The translations under genes were made by a program, and so were the position numbers. From 2-12-FULL-60-19 sp041483675 (GTDB lineage: Bacteria > Desulfobacterota > Binatia > UBA9968), in assembly GCA_041483675.1 (NCBI GenBank), contig JBGPGE010000017.1, positions 1 through 58,883 of the forward strand: DNA of 58,883 nt, read 5' to 3'. Position 1 is the stretch's first letter. Every line of letters begins with the position of its first letter. Below the pieces are notes generated by a model, which saw nothing but the letters and a program-made list of their open reading frames with translations, did not search any database and had not been told where the DNA came from. Below are positions 25,965-33,768 of the stretch, in pieces.

Positions 25965-27524
25965 CTACTGTTGGGTTATCAGTTTAAATTTTTCCTGAGT
26001 CTCTTTCTGGCCGGGGCGACGGATTGTGACAGTGACTTCCCATTCTCCCGCCATTGCCAGATTTGCTTTGGCTTCGTAAAAGCCGTCCCCGGACAATTTC
26101 CCGTCTGCTTTGGAGGGCGCCATCCCGGCCATAGTCATCTGGAAGATGAAGGAGACCTGGGCATCTTTAACCGGCTTTCCTGCTTTATCGGTGATCTTTA
26201 GCCGGACGATATTTTCTCCCGCTTTGGGCTTCTCGGCCAGAGTAGATAGAGTCAGGGTCAGGTCCTGAACTTTCTTCTCTTGCGGACCGCCCTTCGCCGG
26301 AGCATCCATCTTCATCCCCTCCTTTCCTTGCGTCCCTTCCTTCTCCATCCCTGGCATTCCAGCCATAGCGCCCATCGCTTCCTTGAGCCGGCTCTCAGAA
26401 TCCAAGAGAAAACCGGCGCTGCCGACGATCCGCTCGCCCGCGGAAACGCCCGAAAGCACCTCGTAGTAACCGTCGAATTTTCCGCCGAGCTTCACCTCGG
26501 CGGGCTGGAAGCGTCCTTCGCCCTTATCGATAAAGACCACCTTCCTCAGGCCGGAATCCAGCACCGCCTCGTCCGGAACGGTCAGCTTTTTGCCCGCATC
26601 CACATCGATCTCGACATTGGCGTACATCTCCGGCTTGAGCGCGAAGTCGCGATTGGAAAACTCCAGTCGCAGCTTCACCGTGCGGGTTTTCTCGTCGAGG
26701 ACCGGAGCGATCCACGATACCCGTCCGGTAAAAGGCCGTTCGGGAAAATAGGATAGGGAAATCTTGGCTGCTTGCCCGACGCGAATGTGTGGCAGCTCGA
26801 ACTCATAGATATCCGCATTCACCCAGACCGTCGATAGATCGGCGATGGTGTAAAGCTCTTTGTCGGGCATCACCTTCATGCCTTGGAATGCGTCCTTCTT
26901 GACGACAAAGCCGTTTGAGGGCGAAAAAATAGTAAGACTCTTTTTCGGTTGACCGGTCCGCTCGATCTCCTGGATCTCAGTATCGGCGATGTCCCAGAGC
27001 TGAAGTCTCCGCCGCGAAGCCTCCAAAAGAGAGGCGGAGCCGGATCGGATCTCTTTGACGGAGCTCTTGCCGAGCGAATCTTTCGCCTGCAGCGCCAGAA
27101 GATACTCCTCCTGCGTCGAAACCAGATCGGGGCTATAGAGCGTGAAGAGCGGCTGCCCCTTGCGGACGAGTTTCCCGGTGTAGTCGACAAAGAGCTTTTC
27201 GATCCAGCCGTCCACCTTGCTATAGACGGAGGCTACTTTGGTTTCGTCGTAGGCGACGATGCCGACGGTGCGGATTTTTTTCGCGACGGGACGCATCTCC
27301 ACAACGGTAGTCCTGATGCCGACGAGCTGCTGTCGCTCCGGGCTCACGTTGATCGAGCCGTCCATTGCCGCTGAGCCCGTCGCTTCCATCCCCGCCATGG
27401 AAAGACCCGCAGGCGCGTTCGGCTGCACGGCGTGGTTGTCGCTTTGTCCCCACCAGTATCCCAGAGCGATCAAACCCAAGGCCAGCCCCAACGCGCCGAC
27501 CGATCTCAAAGTTTTTCTCACTTC
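25965..27524 (-). CDS. cusB: CusB-type periplasmic adaptor with C-terminal FixH/YtkA-like domain
   Basis: A 519-residue adaptor. One N-terminal helix (SVGALGLALGLIALGYW) anchors it; the core has the CusB pattern SVYSKVDGWIEKLFVDYTG, LFTLYSPDLVSTQEEYLLAL, a four-helix hairpin and beta-barrel domain. A Met-rich linker (AMAGMPGMEKEG, about 390-402) leads to an extra C-terminal immunoglobulin-like domain of about 100 residues (VRLKITDKAGKPVKDAQVSF, then GFYEAKANLAMAGEWEVTVT), of the FixH/YtkA type. The fusion is longer than the usual 400-residue adaptor. ATG 27524 has AGGAG a suitable distance upstream. The extra domain could add a copper site; this is inference. Confidence 0.9.
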   Translation of the reverse strand, partial: EVRKTLRSVGALGLALGLIALGYWWGQSDNHAVQPNAPAGLSMAGMEATGSAAMDGSINVSPERQQLVGIRTTVVEMRPVAKKIRTVGIVAYDETKVASVYSKVDGWIEKLFVDYTGKLVRKGQPLFTLYSPDLVSTQEEYLLALQAKDSLGKSSVKEIRSGSASLLEASRRRLQLWDIADTEIQEIERTGQPKKSLTIFSPSNGFVVKKDAFQGMKVMPDKELYTIADLSTVWVNADIYEFELPHIRVGQAAKISLSYFPERPFTGRVSWIAPVLDEKTRTVKLRLEFSNRDFALKPEMYANVEIDVDAGKKLTVPDEAVLDSGLRKVVFIDKGEGRFQPAEVKLGGKFDGYYEVLSGVSAGERIVGSAGFLLDSESRLKEAMGAMAGMPGMEKEGTQGKEGMKMDAPAKGGPQEKKVQDLTLTLSTLAEKPKAGENIVRLKITDKAGKPVKDAQVSFIFQMTMAGMAPSKADGKLSGDGFYEAKANLAMAGEWEVTVTIRRPGQKETQEKFKLITQQ

Positions 27525-27602
27525 CATGTTTTCTCTCCTATCGCCCACTCAATGTCGCCCCGCTTTAGCCCAGTTCGATGCGTTGTGCTCCCGTCTCCCT
27601 CC

Positions 27603-27675
27603 CGTCATTCCCGCGGAAGCGGGAATCCAGGCGAATCTCCAACTGGACCCCCGATAAAAGCGTTCGGGGGTGACG
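27603..27675. repeat. 73-bp palindromic repeat of the CGTCATTCCCGCG type
   Basis: The element starts CGTCA and ends TGACG. Inside are ATTCCCGC ggaa GCGGGAAT (27607-27626), a short TCCAG/CTGGA pair and CCCCCGA/TCGGGGG (27648-27670). This is a widespread REP/MITE-like class in proteobacterial genomes. It occupies the 285-bp gap between the channel and adaptor genes of the first efflux set, where it may affect mRNA stability. Confidence 0.6.
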
Positions 27676-27809
27676 ATTGGGAAGAGCGCCCCCTCGGCTT
27701 CGCAGGGAAAGCTGCCGTCCGTTCGAGGAGCCTGCGCATCCGATACTGCCGGTGGGAATAAGCAGCGACCCATTGCGCAGACTCAGAGAGCGGGTGGCGG
27801 CTTTCCTCC

Positions 27810-29090
27810 TCACGGAAGCTCTTTTCCCGCGGCACGTTCGAGATCTGCCACGCTTTGCATGAGGCCCACCTGGGCGCGGTAGTGCCCCATGCGCGCCTCG
27901 CGGAGCGCGCGCTGCGCTTCGAGCAGGCCGACGAACTCCATCCGTCCCGTTTGATACGCGCTCATCGCCGCCCTGAAGGACAGCTCGGCCTGAGTCAGCA
28001 GCCCTTCGCGATAAAGCTCGACGGACTTCTGCGCCGCCCGGACCCTGGCGGCCGCCTCGCTGATCTCGCTCAGTGTCATAGCGCGCGCCGCATCCCGGCT
28101 CGCCTTGGCCGCGCGAATCTCCGCCAACGCTTCCTGTACCTCCTCGTTCCGCCGGCCGACGGTCCAAGGGGCAAACGGGATGGTTATGTTGATCATCGCC
28201 TGATAGCGGTTCTTGGTCATGTCCGTCGGCATCCGCGCGTAGTCCCAGCCGAGCATGAAGTCGGGGAACTTGCGATTTTTATCCGCCAGATCGTAGCTCC
28301 TCTCGGCCTTCTCGATTCCCCGCTCCGCTTCCTTCAGCTCCGGCCGGTTCGCCAGTCCGAGCCGTTCGAGATCGGCGACGTTCAACGATGGGTCGGGGAG
28401 TCGGAGTTCCGCCGGAACATCGACCGCGGTTTGCTGCGAGCGGTTGAGCAGCGCATTGAAACGCGCTGATGCGATTTTTGTCTCTTCCTCGGCTACGACG
28501 GCTTGAGTCATGAGATTGGTCTGCTCGAGGAGGGCCTTGAAGACATCCTGCTGCGTCACCTTGCCGACCCGGTAGCGCGCCTCGGTGGCCTGGATCATGA
28601 GGCGCGCGATCTCCAGTTGCTCGCGCAAAATCTCCACGGCCTTCTCAGCCATGAAAAGATCCGCATAGTTTGCCTTGACTTTCGAGACGATCTCCCGCTC
28701 TTTGGCGCGGAGTTGCTCCGCGACCATCCTGACCTCTTGCAGCGCGATCTGCTCCTTGAGACTGAGCTTGCCGAAGAAAGGAAATTTCTGGCGGATGCCG
28801 ATAGTGTTGGTATCGGACTTTCCGAGATCGCCCGGGCCGCGCAGCGGAACGCCCATCGCCTGCAGCACAAGCTCGGGATCTTCCAGATAGGGGGCCTGGT
28901 TCGCTCTGGCCTGCATCGATCGAACGCGCTCGCGCAGCATAGCGATCTCCGGATTTTTTGCGAGCGCCTCCGTGACAGCGGCCGAGAGAGCGGGTGCCGT
29001 ATTGGCCCCCGACTCTTCGGCCGCCGGCAGAGCGCCCGGAAGCCACAGCGAAAGGAAGATCAGTCCCGATAATGCAACGGGCTTTTTCAT
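27810..29090 (-). CDS. TolC/CusC-family outer membrane efflux protein, first set
   Basis: A 426-residue outer membrane factor. A signal peptide (KKPVALSGLIFLSLWLPGALPA) is followed by two TolC halves with long amphipathic helices (AAVTEALAKNPEIAMLRERV; LGLANRPELKEAERGIEKAE). CAGGAGGCGCC sits before ATG 29090, which excludes a longer in-frame extension. It pairs with the CusB-like adaptor and CusA-like pump downstream, but a gap of about 285 bp with a palindromic repeat separates it from the adaptor gene, so the set may be expressed unevenly. Confidence 0.9.
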   Translation of the reverse strand: MKKPVALSGLIFLSLWLPGALPAAEESGANTAPALSAAVTEALAKNPEIAMLRERVRSMQARANQAPYLEDPELVLQAMGVPLRGPGDLGKSDTNTIGIRQKFPFFGKLSLKEQIALQEVRMVAEQLRAKEREIVSKVKANYADLFMAEKAVEILREQLEIARLMIQATEARYRVGKVTQQDVFKALLEQTNLMTQAVVAEEETKIASARFNALLNRSQQTAVDVPAELRLPDPSLNVADLERLGLANRPELKEAERGIEKAERSYDLADKNRKFPDFMLGWDYARMPTDMTKNRYQAMINITIPFAPWTVGRRNEEVQEALAEIRAAKASRDAARAMTLSEISEAAARVRAAQKSVELYREGLLTQAELSFRAAMSAYQTGRMEFVGLLEAQRALREARMGHYRAQVGLMQSVADLERAAGKELP

Positions 29091-29180
29091 GGCGCCTCCT
29101 GGGAGAGGATGCGCTTTGTCACCGGCGTTTCTATGAGCGCCCGCGAAAGAGGCATCCTCTCCGACCGACATCCGCAACTT

Positions 29181-29456
29181 TCAGCTCGGGTGTTCCTGCA
29201 TGACCGTGTCGATCACTTTAGAATCGACGGCCTGGCCTGCCCTGAGCTGATCGATGACTCGCGTCATCTTCGCATGATGGAGCAGCAGGACGCCTTTCGG
29301 CCCTCCTGTCCGATTTCTTACTTTCCACTCGCAATCGCCGGCCATCTGCTCCAGCCGGGTGACAAGATCGGGATTCGCGGCCTGCGGCTCGACCCGAAGC
29401 GGCAACGATGCTAACAGTCCGACGCTCAAAGCCAACAATAGTCGTTTCGATTTCAT
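29181..29456 (-). CDS. Small exported protein of unknown function
   Basis: A 91-residue protein with a signal peptide (RLLLALSVGLLASLPLRV) and a short helical mature domain (PDLVTRLEQMAGDCEWKVRN, then LLHHAKMTRVIDQLRAGQ). One cysteine and a His-His-x-x-Met arrangement are visible. GAGGAGGAGAGCG before ATG 29456 defines the start. It is the second gene of the first efflux block, between another small exported protein and the channel gene. I do not recognise the family; a metal-binding periplasmic helper is a guess from position. Confidence 0.6.
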   Translation of the reverse strand: MKSKRLLLALSVGLLASLPLRVEPQAANPDLVTRLEQMAGDCEWKVRNRTGGPKGVLLLHHAKMTRVIDQLRAGQAVDSKVIDTVMQEHPS

Positions 29457-29562
29457 CGCTCTCCTCCTCGTGCGCAAACGCGCACGCGTAAGAACCACGT
29501 AGAAACAGTCAGCCTCTCCCGTAGCTCAGTCTGGGAGAGGTAGCAAGAAGGAAGAGAGACGT

Positions 29563-29949
29563 TTAAAGGCGCAGAACCAGGTAGGAAATGGGCAATTGGA
29601 GTTTGAAGACTGGGTGGAAAACCGATGTTGACGGCCGAAAGGTGCCGTAGAAAAGATCAGCTCCTGCGGAGACCTCCACGGGCGCCTGCTGAGCGTTTGT
29701 GAACGTAACTTGGGAAATGGCGGCTTGAGCTGCCGAAGGCTGGAGCGAAAGAATGCGGTCGCGCACCGACTGGCAAGGGTCGAGCTTCATGTCGGCGCAC
29801 GGCTCTTCGCTCGCCATTCCGGCGTGCGCGGAAAAAATCTGAGGCGCCCCCCAGGCGAGATCCCGGCCGGAACAGGCGTAGGCGACAACGACGAATAGAA
29901 AACAAAAGACTACGCCGGCTACCGTCGCGAATTTGAAAAGCCTAGGCAT
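29563..29949 (-). CDS. Small exported protein heading the first efflux operon
   Basis: A 128-residue protein with a hydrophobic signal (ATVAGVVFCFLFVVVAYA), cysteines in the mature part (YACSGRDLAW, EEPCADMKLDPCQSV) and a hydrophobic C-terminal strand (FKLQLPISYLVLRL). The layout and position match the protein at 22173 that heads the second efflux operon, although overall similarity is low. The start is uncertain: ATG 29949 or ATG 29973; the latter lies within a possible promoter. It probably leads the large minus-strand metal-resistance transcription unit. Confidence 0.6.
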   Translation of the reverse strand: MPRLFKFATVAGVVFCFLFVVVAYACSGRDLAWGAPQIFSAHAGMASEEPCADMKLDPCQSVRDRILSLQPSAAQAAISQVTFTNAQQAPVEVSAGADLFYGTFRPSTSVFHPVFKLQLPISYLVLRL

Positions 29950-29957
29950 ATAAGAGC

Positions 29958-29986
29958 CTGTAACACCGATCATTGTTTCAAGTCAA
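29958..29986 (-). promoter_or_regulatory. Possible regulated promoter of the metal island
   Basis: On the minus strand a -35 box TTGACT (29981-29986) is followed after 17 bp by a weak -10 TTACAG (29958-29963). The spacer and box edges hold an imperfect inverted repeat, TGTAACA and TGTTTCA (29959-29980, 8 bp apart), the kind of site a metal-responsive regulator might bind. No regulator gene is adjacent. The call rests only on these matches. Confidence 0.3.
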
Positions 29987-30205
29987 ACCCTTTCCGCTTC
30001 TGTACCGCAACACTCATGCCAGTTGAGCGCGGAGCGTGGGATGTCGATATTTCAGGGAGTTAAGCAGGCCTTCAACCCGTCGGCCCGGTCGCACAAGTGA
30101 GAAGCGAGAAGGGCAAAATTGCAAATCTTGGAAAATTGCCGGCAGGGAGAGCCTCTCCTCCAGGCTCCTCGACCTTGCTCCCCCCTGTCGATTTTTCGAG
30201 AGGCG

Positions 30206-30538
30206 CTACTTCGCCAGCGATCGCATGTGCTGGAGCACGTCCGTCTGCTCCTGCTTGCTTAGCGATTTGCCCGAGGCGGGCATCTTGCCCCGGCCGTCGA
30301 CGATGACCTTGAGCATCTCGTCATCCTTTTTCGCCGCGGTCTCCTTGGAGACGATGTTCAGCGCCTTCTCACCGAACACCTTGGTCATCGCCGGGTTGCC
30401 TTTGCCGTCGGCGGCGTGGCAGGAGACGCAGAGCTTGTCGTAATTCGCCTTGCCGCCCGCCTCGGCGGCCCAGGACATGGGAGCATAGGCCATTACGCCC
30501 AACCCCAAAACAACCGCCCATCCTGATTTTTTTAACAT
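30206..30538 (-). CDS. Periplasmic monohaem cytochrome c (paralogue A)
   Basis: A 110-residue class I cytochrome c. A signal peptide ending in SWAAE is followed by the haem site CVSCHAADGKGNPAM, and the sixth ligand methionine is in GKMPASGK. It is closely similar to two other cytochromes here (41911 and 45743): all share the DGKGNPAM..VFGEK..NI..KETAAKKDDE core. GGAGGAGGAAGTT precedes ATG 30538. It is the last gene of the Rieske/cytochrome b block and is a likely soluble carrier that moves electrons between the membrane complexes and other partners. Confidence 0.92.
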   Translation of the reverse strand: MLKKSGWAVVLGLGVMAYAPMSWAAEAGGKANYDKLCVSCHAADGKGNPAMTKVFGEKALNIVSKETAAKKDDEMLKVIVDGRGKMPASGKSLSKQEQTDVLQHMRSLAK

Positions 30539-30598
30539 AACTTCCTCCTCCTTTGTTAGATTAGACGAAAATCTTCGCCGCAATTCACTTGCCGTCCG

Positions 30599-31699
30599 CT
30601 ATTTCGTCGGGCTCACGGTGTAACCGAGATAGGTCAGGACGACGATATAGATAATGATCCCTACGCCGACCCAGGCGAACAGCTGGCTCGGCTCGCCGCG
30701 CGCCGTGCGCCGGTCGAGGAACGGTACGACCAGCAGAAACAAGCCGCCCAGCCCGAAACCGAGAACGCCGAGAATCTCGCCCTCGATGCCAAGGATCTCC
30801 GCCGGCAGGTATTTAAGCGTCTGGAACATGAACATGAAATACCACTCCGGCTTGATGCCGATCGGCGCCGGTTGGAACAGGTCCGCTTTCTGGCCAAGCT
30901 CGACCGGGAAATAGGCCGCGAGCGCCGCCAGCGCGGCGACCGCGGAGAGCCAGCCCACGAGGTCGCGCAAAAAGAAATTGGGGAAAAACGGCATCACGCG
31001 CTTCTCGCCGCCCCGCCGCTCGACGCCCGGCGGCGTGCTCATCCCGTGCTTCTGGACCATGAACAGGTGAAGACCCAGCGCCAGCGCTGTGAGCGCGGGA
31101 AGGATCGCCACGTGAATCCCGTAAAAGCGCGTCAACGTAGCGCCAGTGACTTCATCGCCGCCGCGCAGCAAGCGGCGGAAAAAAGGGCCGACGAGAGGAA
31201 TGACGCCGGGAATCTCGGTCCCTACTTTGGTTGCAAAAAACGCCAGCTCGTTCCACGGCAGGAGATAGCCGGTGAAGCCGAAGCCCAAAGCCAACCCAAG
31301 CAAGCCCATGCCGGAGAACCAGGTGATTTCGCGCGGCCGGCGGTAGGCCTTGAGCATCAGCACGCTGAAGAGGTGGACGAAGAGCGTGAAAATCATCAGG
31401 TTCGCCGACCAGGCATGGATCGAGCGAACGAGCCAGCCGAATTGAACCTCCGCCATCAAGAACTGCACCGACTCGTAGGCCTCTTCGGCGCTTGGCCGGT
31501 AGTAGAGCAGCAACAGGATGCCGCTCAGCACCTGGACCACGAAGAGGAACAACGTCATGCCGCCCAGGTAATACCACACCATGTGGCGGTGGACCGGGAT
31601 CTGCTTCTTCTTGGCGAGCTTCTCCAAGTCGGCCAGCCCGACGCGCTCGTCAAGCCAAGTCCAGAGTTTGCCGCGTGGTTTTGTGGAATCCACCGCCAT
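30599..31699 (-). CDS. Fused cytochrome b of a Rieske/cytochrome b complex
   Basis: A 366-residue membrane protein joining the cytochrome b6-type four-helix half and the subunit-IV-type half. Haem-binding histidines are spaced as expected: IHAWSANLMIFTLFVHLF (H-x13-H) and GIHVAILPALTALALGLHLF (H-x14-H). The quinol-site motif PEWY appears in KPEWYFMFMFQTLK. It oxidises quinol together with the Rieske protein, whose stop codon overlaps this start (TGATG), so the two are coupled. It is shorter than mitochondrial-type cytochrome b, with only seven or eight helices. The nearby multihaem cytochromes replace the usual cytochrome c1. Confidence 0.93.
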   Translation of the reverse strand: MAVDSTKPRGKLWTWLDERVGLADLEKLAKKKQIPVHRHMVWYYLGGMTLFLFVVQVLSGILLLLYYRPSAEEAYESVQFLMAEVQFGWLVRSIHAWSANLMIFTLFVHLFSVLMLKAYRRPREITWFSGMGLLGLALGFGFTGYLLPWNELAFFATKVGTEIPGVIPLVGPFFRRLLRGGDEVTGATLTRFYGIHVAILPALTALALGLHLFMVQKHGMSTPPGVERRGGEKRVMPFFPNFFLRDLVGWLSAVAALAALAAYFPVELGQKADLFQPAPIGIKPEWYFMFMFQTLKYLPAEILGIEGEILGVLGFGLGGLFLLVVPFLDRRTARGEPSQLFAWVGVGIIIYIVVLTYLGYTVSPTK

Positions 31700-32154
31700 C
31701 ACGCGCTCCTGCTCACCACGATCTGGTTGCTCCTGACGTTCACGACAAAGGCGTCGAGCGGCCGGGGCGGCGGCCCGGCGATGTTTTTGCCGTTCAGATC
31801 GAAGTGGCCGTTGTGGCAGGCGCACCAGATATGGCCGATATCGCCGCGGTACTGCACGGTGCAATTCAAATGCGTGCAGACGGCGGAAAAAGCGCGCAGC
31901 TCGCCGCCGGCGGTGCGGACGAGAATGGCCGGGCGGTTGGCGAACTTGAAGATCTGGCCGGTATTCGCCTTCACGTCGTCGGGCTTGAGCGCGAGCGTCA
32001 CGCTTCCCGTGCTCGACTCGGCCATCTGCGGCGGGATCAGGTAGCGGCTCACGGGGTAAAACACCGCGAGCAAAAACGCTCCCGCGCTGGTGCTCAAAAA
32101 CCAGTTGAGAAAATTCCTGCGGCTGGGCTCAGGGTTCACGATCTCTTCTGCCAT
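31699..32154 (-). CDS. Rieske iron-sulfur protein
   Basis: A 151-residue Rieske protein. A Tat-like N-terminus (PSRRNFLNWFLSTSAGAF) leads into one membrane helix, and the 2Fe-2S site is complete: VCTHLNC and, after a gap, WCACHNGHFD, giving the two Cys and two His ligands plus the extra disulfide pair. It transfers electrons from quinol at the cytochrome b site to a c-type cytochrome. It lies between the nonahaem cytochrome and cytochrome b and overlaps the latter by one base. Confidence 0.94.
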   Translation of the reverse strand: MAEEIVNPEPSRRNFLNWFLSTSAGAFLLAVFYPVSRYLIPPQMAESSTGSVTLALKPDDVKANTGQIFKFANRPAILVRTAGGELRAFSAVCTHLNCTVQYRGDIGHIWCACHNGHFDLNGKNIAGPPPRPLDAFVVNVRSNQIVVSRSA

Positions 32155-32180
32155 CACGGTTCTCCTTGGAAACTATCCTT

Positions 32181-33446
32181 TCATTGCGACTGTTTCTTCC
32201 GTTCCATCTGACGGATCTTGAGCACGAGCCCCACGATTAGCGCCAGGAGGATTATCAGCGACACCGCCAGCCCTTTACGGCGAAACTCAAGCTCGTCGAG
32301 CACCCGCACCCCCCGCGCATAGGCTTTTTTTGCGATCTCAAGCCCGGGCAGCGTCTCCTTACTTATCGCCTCGGCGCTGAAAGTGTGGACCGCGGCGCGG
32401 CCCTTCACCAGAGCGTCCTTGGCGCCGTTCAACTCGAACTGGGCCTGGCTGACCTCCATGCCGGCCCGCTCGGCCTGCAGCAAAAGCGTGTGGGCCTTGT
32501 TGTATTCCCCGTTGAGCGAGTCGAGCGCCGCGCGCATCTGCAGCGCGATTTTTCCTCCGTTGTCCTGATCGGTATGGCACCCCACGCAGACGCCGGGCTG
32601 CTCAATGCCCACCATCGCGTCGCCGGTCTCTTTGATATCGTGATTGCTGTGGCAAGTCGCGCAGCCGGGCACGCCCATCTGCGCAAAGACCTTGGCGTGA
32701 CGACTCTGCGCGAAGAACTCGGCCATCATCGTATGGCACTGGCCGCAGACGTTGCCGACCCATGACATCCCCGGCGGCGCGGCGCCGTGGTTGCCGTGAC
32801 AGTCGTTGCAGGTCGGCGCCGAGAGATCGCCTTTGACCGACATCGTTCGCCAATGGATGCTCTCGCGATATTTCCCCAGTTGGTCGGTGGGGATTTTGTA
32901 CGGTTCCATGTGCTTCGCGTCGGCGTGGCACTGGCCGCAGGTCTCCGCCACCTTGAGCGGGTGGATCGACGATCGCGGGTCGGAAGGCGGCTTGATCGAA
33001 TGGGCCGGGTGGCAACTCGCGCAGACCGCGACATTCGTGTCTCCGTTGCGCTCGAGGCGCTGGCCGTGGACGGAGGTGTAGTATTCGACCACCTGATCGA
33101 CGCGCAACGATGGATTATATTGCCTCATGAAGCGGGCGTCGGAGTGGCAGCGCCCGCAAAGCTGGGCCATCTCTTTGCGCGCGGGCTTGCCGATGTAGCC
33201 TTTGGCGCGGTCCATCGCTCCCATCCCAGGGTCGTTTGCATCGCCGCCGTGGCAGGCGACGCAGCCGAAGCCTTTGATCGCGTGGATGTCCTGGGCGAAA
33301 TCCTTCACCGGCTTGCCGAGCCGATCGTCGCCGAAATTCCGGTGGCATGCCACGCAGCTGTTGGGCTGCTCCTGGGCCGCAACCTCCCAAAACGGGGCCG
33401 ACAACGCAAGCACGATCAAGCAAGCCGCTGCGCACAAACGAGTCAT
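32181..33446 (-). CDS. Nonahaem cytochrome c with C-terminal membrane anchor
   Basis: A 421-residue exported cytochrome with nine CxxCH motifs (CVACH twice, CGRCH, CASCH, CGQCH twice, CNDCH, CATCH, CVGCH) in the first 310 residues. A helical region without haems (about 310-385) and one C-terminal membrane helix (GLAVSLIILLALIVGLVLK) follow. The N-terminal signal is CAAACLIVLALSAPFWEVAA. It fits the cytochrome c3/NrfB-like multihaem group. Placed directly before the Rieske gene, it probably takes electrons from the Rieske/cytochrome b core in place of cytochrome c1. The start is ATG 33446, since the upstream extension is repeat-derived. Confidence 0.92.
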   Translation of the reverse strand: MTRLCAAACLIVLALSAPFWEVAAQEQPNSCVACHRNFGDDRLGKPVKDFAQDIHAIKGFGCVACHGGDANDPGMGAMDRAKGYIGKPARKEMAQLCGRCHSDARFMRQYNPSLRVDQVVEYYTSVHGQRLERNGDTNVAVCASCHPAHSIKPPSDPRSSIHPLKVAETCGQCHADAKHMEPYKIPTDQLGKYRESIHWRTMSVKGDLSAPTCNDCHGNHGAAPPGMSWVGNVCGQCHTMMAEFFAQSRHAKVFAQMGVPGCATCHSNHDIKETGDAMVGIEQPGVCVGCHTDQDNGGKIALQMRAALDSLNGEYNKAHTLLLQAERAGMEVSQAQFELNGAKDALVKGRAAVHTFSAEAISKETLPGLEIAKKAYARGVRVLDELEFRRKGLAVSLIILLALIVGLVLKIRQMERKKQSQ

Positions 33447-33478
33447 GTTGATCTTTTCTCTTATCCGCCGGGAGAGCG

Positions 33479-33525
33479 ACCCCCTCTTAGTCTCCCCCTT
33501 TGCAAGGGGGAGAAACAGAGGGGGT
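33479..33525. repeat. Nested double hairpin
   Basis: An outer 9-bp stem (ACCCCCTCT 33479-33487 with AGAGGGGGT 33517-33525) encloses an inner 9-bp stem (CTCCCCCTT 33492-33500 with AAGGGGGAG 33504-33512, TGC loop). It lies in the 320-bp gap between the first tetrahaem gene and the nonahaem gene, both minus strand, and belongs to the C-run/G-run repeat class also seen near 480-501. It has no T tract; it may act as an mRNA processing or stability element. Confidence 0.5.
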
Positions 33526-33768
33526 ATGAACTCCGGCTCGCCCCGGCTGCCGTGGGAGTTGGCGCAATATACCACGCATCTTAACTCCCCCGGCATTGAA
33601 TATTATTCCTCAAGGGCTCTTCGATACAAGCCCTCGAAGGATGGTACTATTTGGGAGCGGTCCGTGAACCGCCTCACCTCGAACCTCCGCCACGCCGGAC
33701 CGCTCATGCGTGAGAGACAGCTCGCCGGCTTTCCGCCAGCCCGGCAAGCCGCTGAAGAACGTCGGCGC

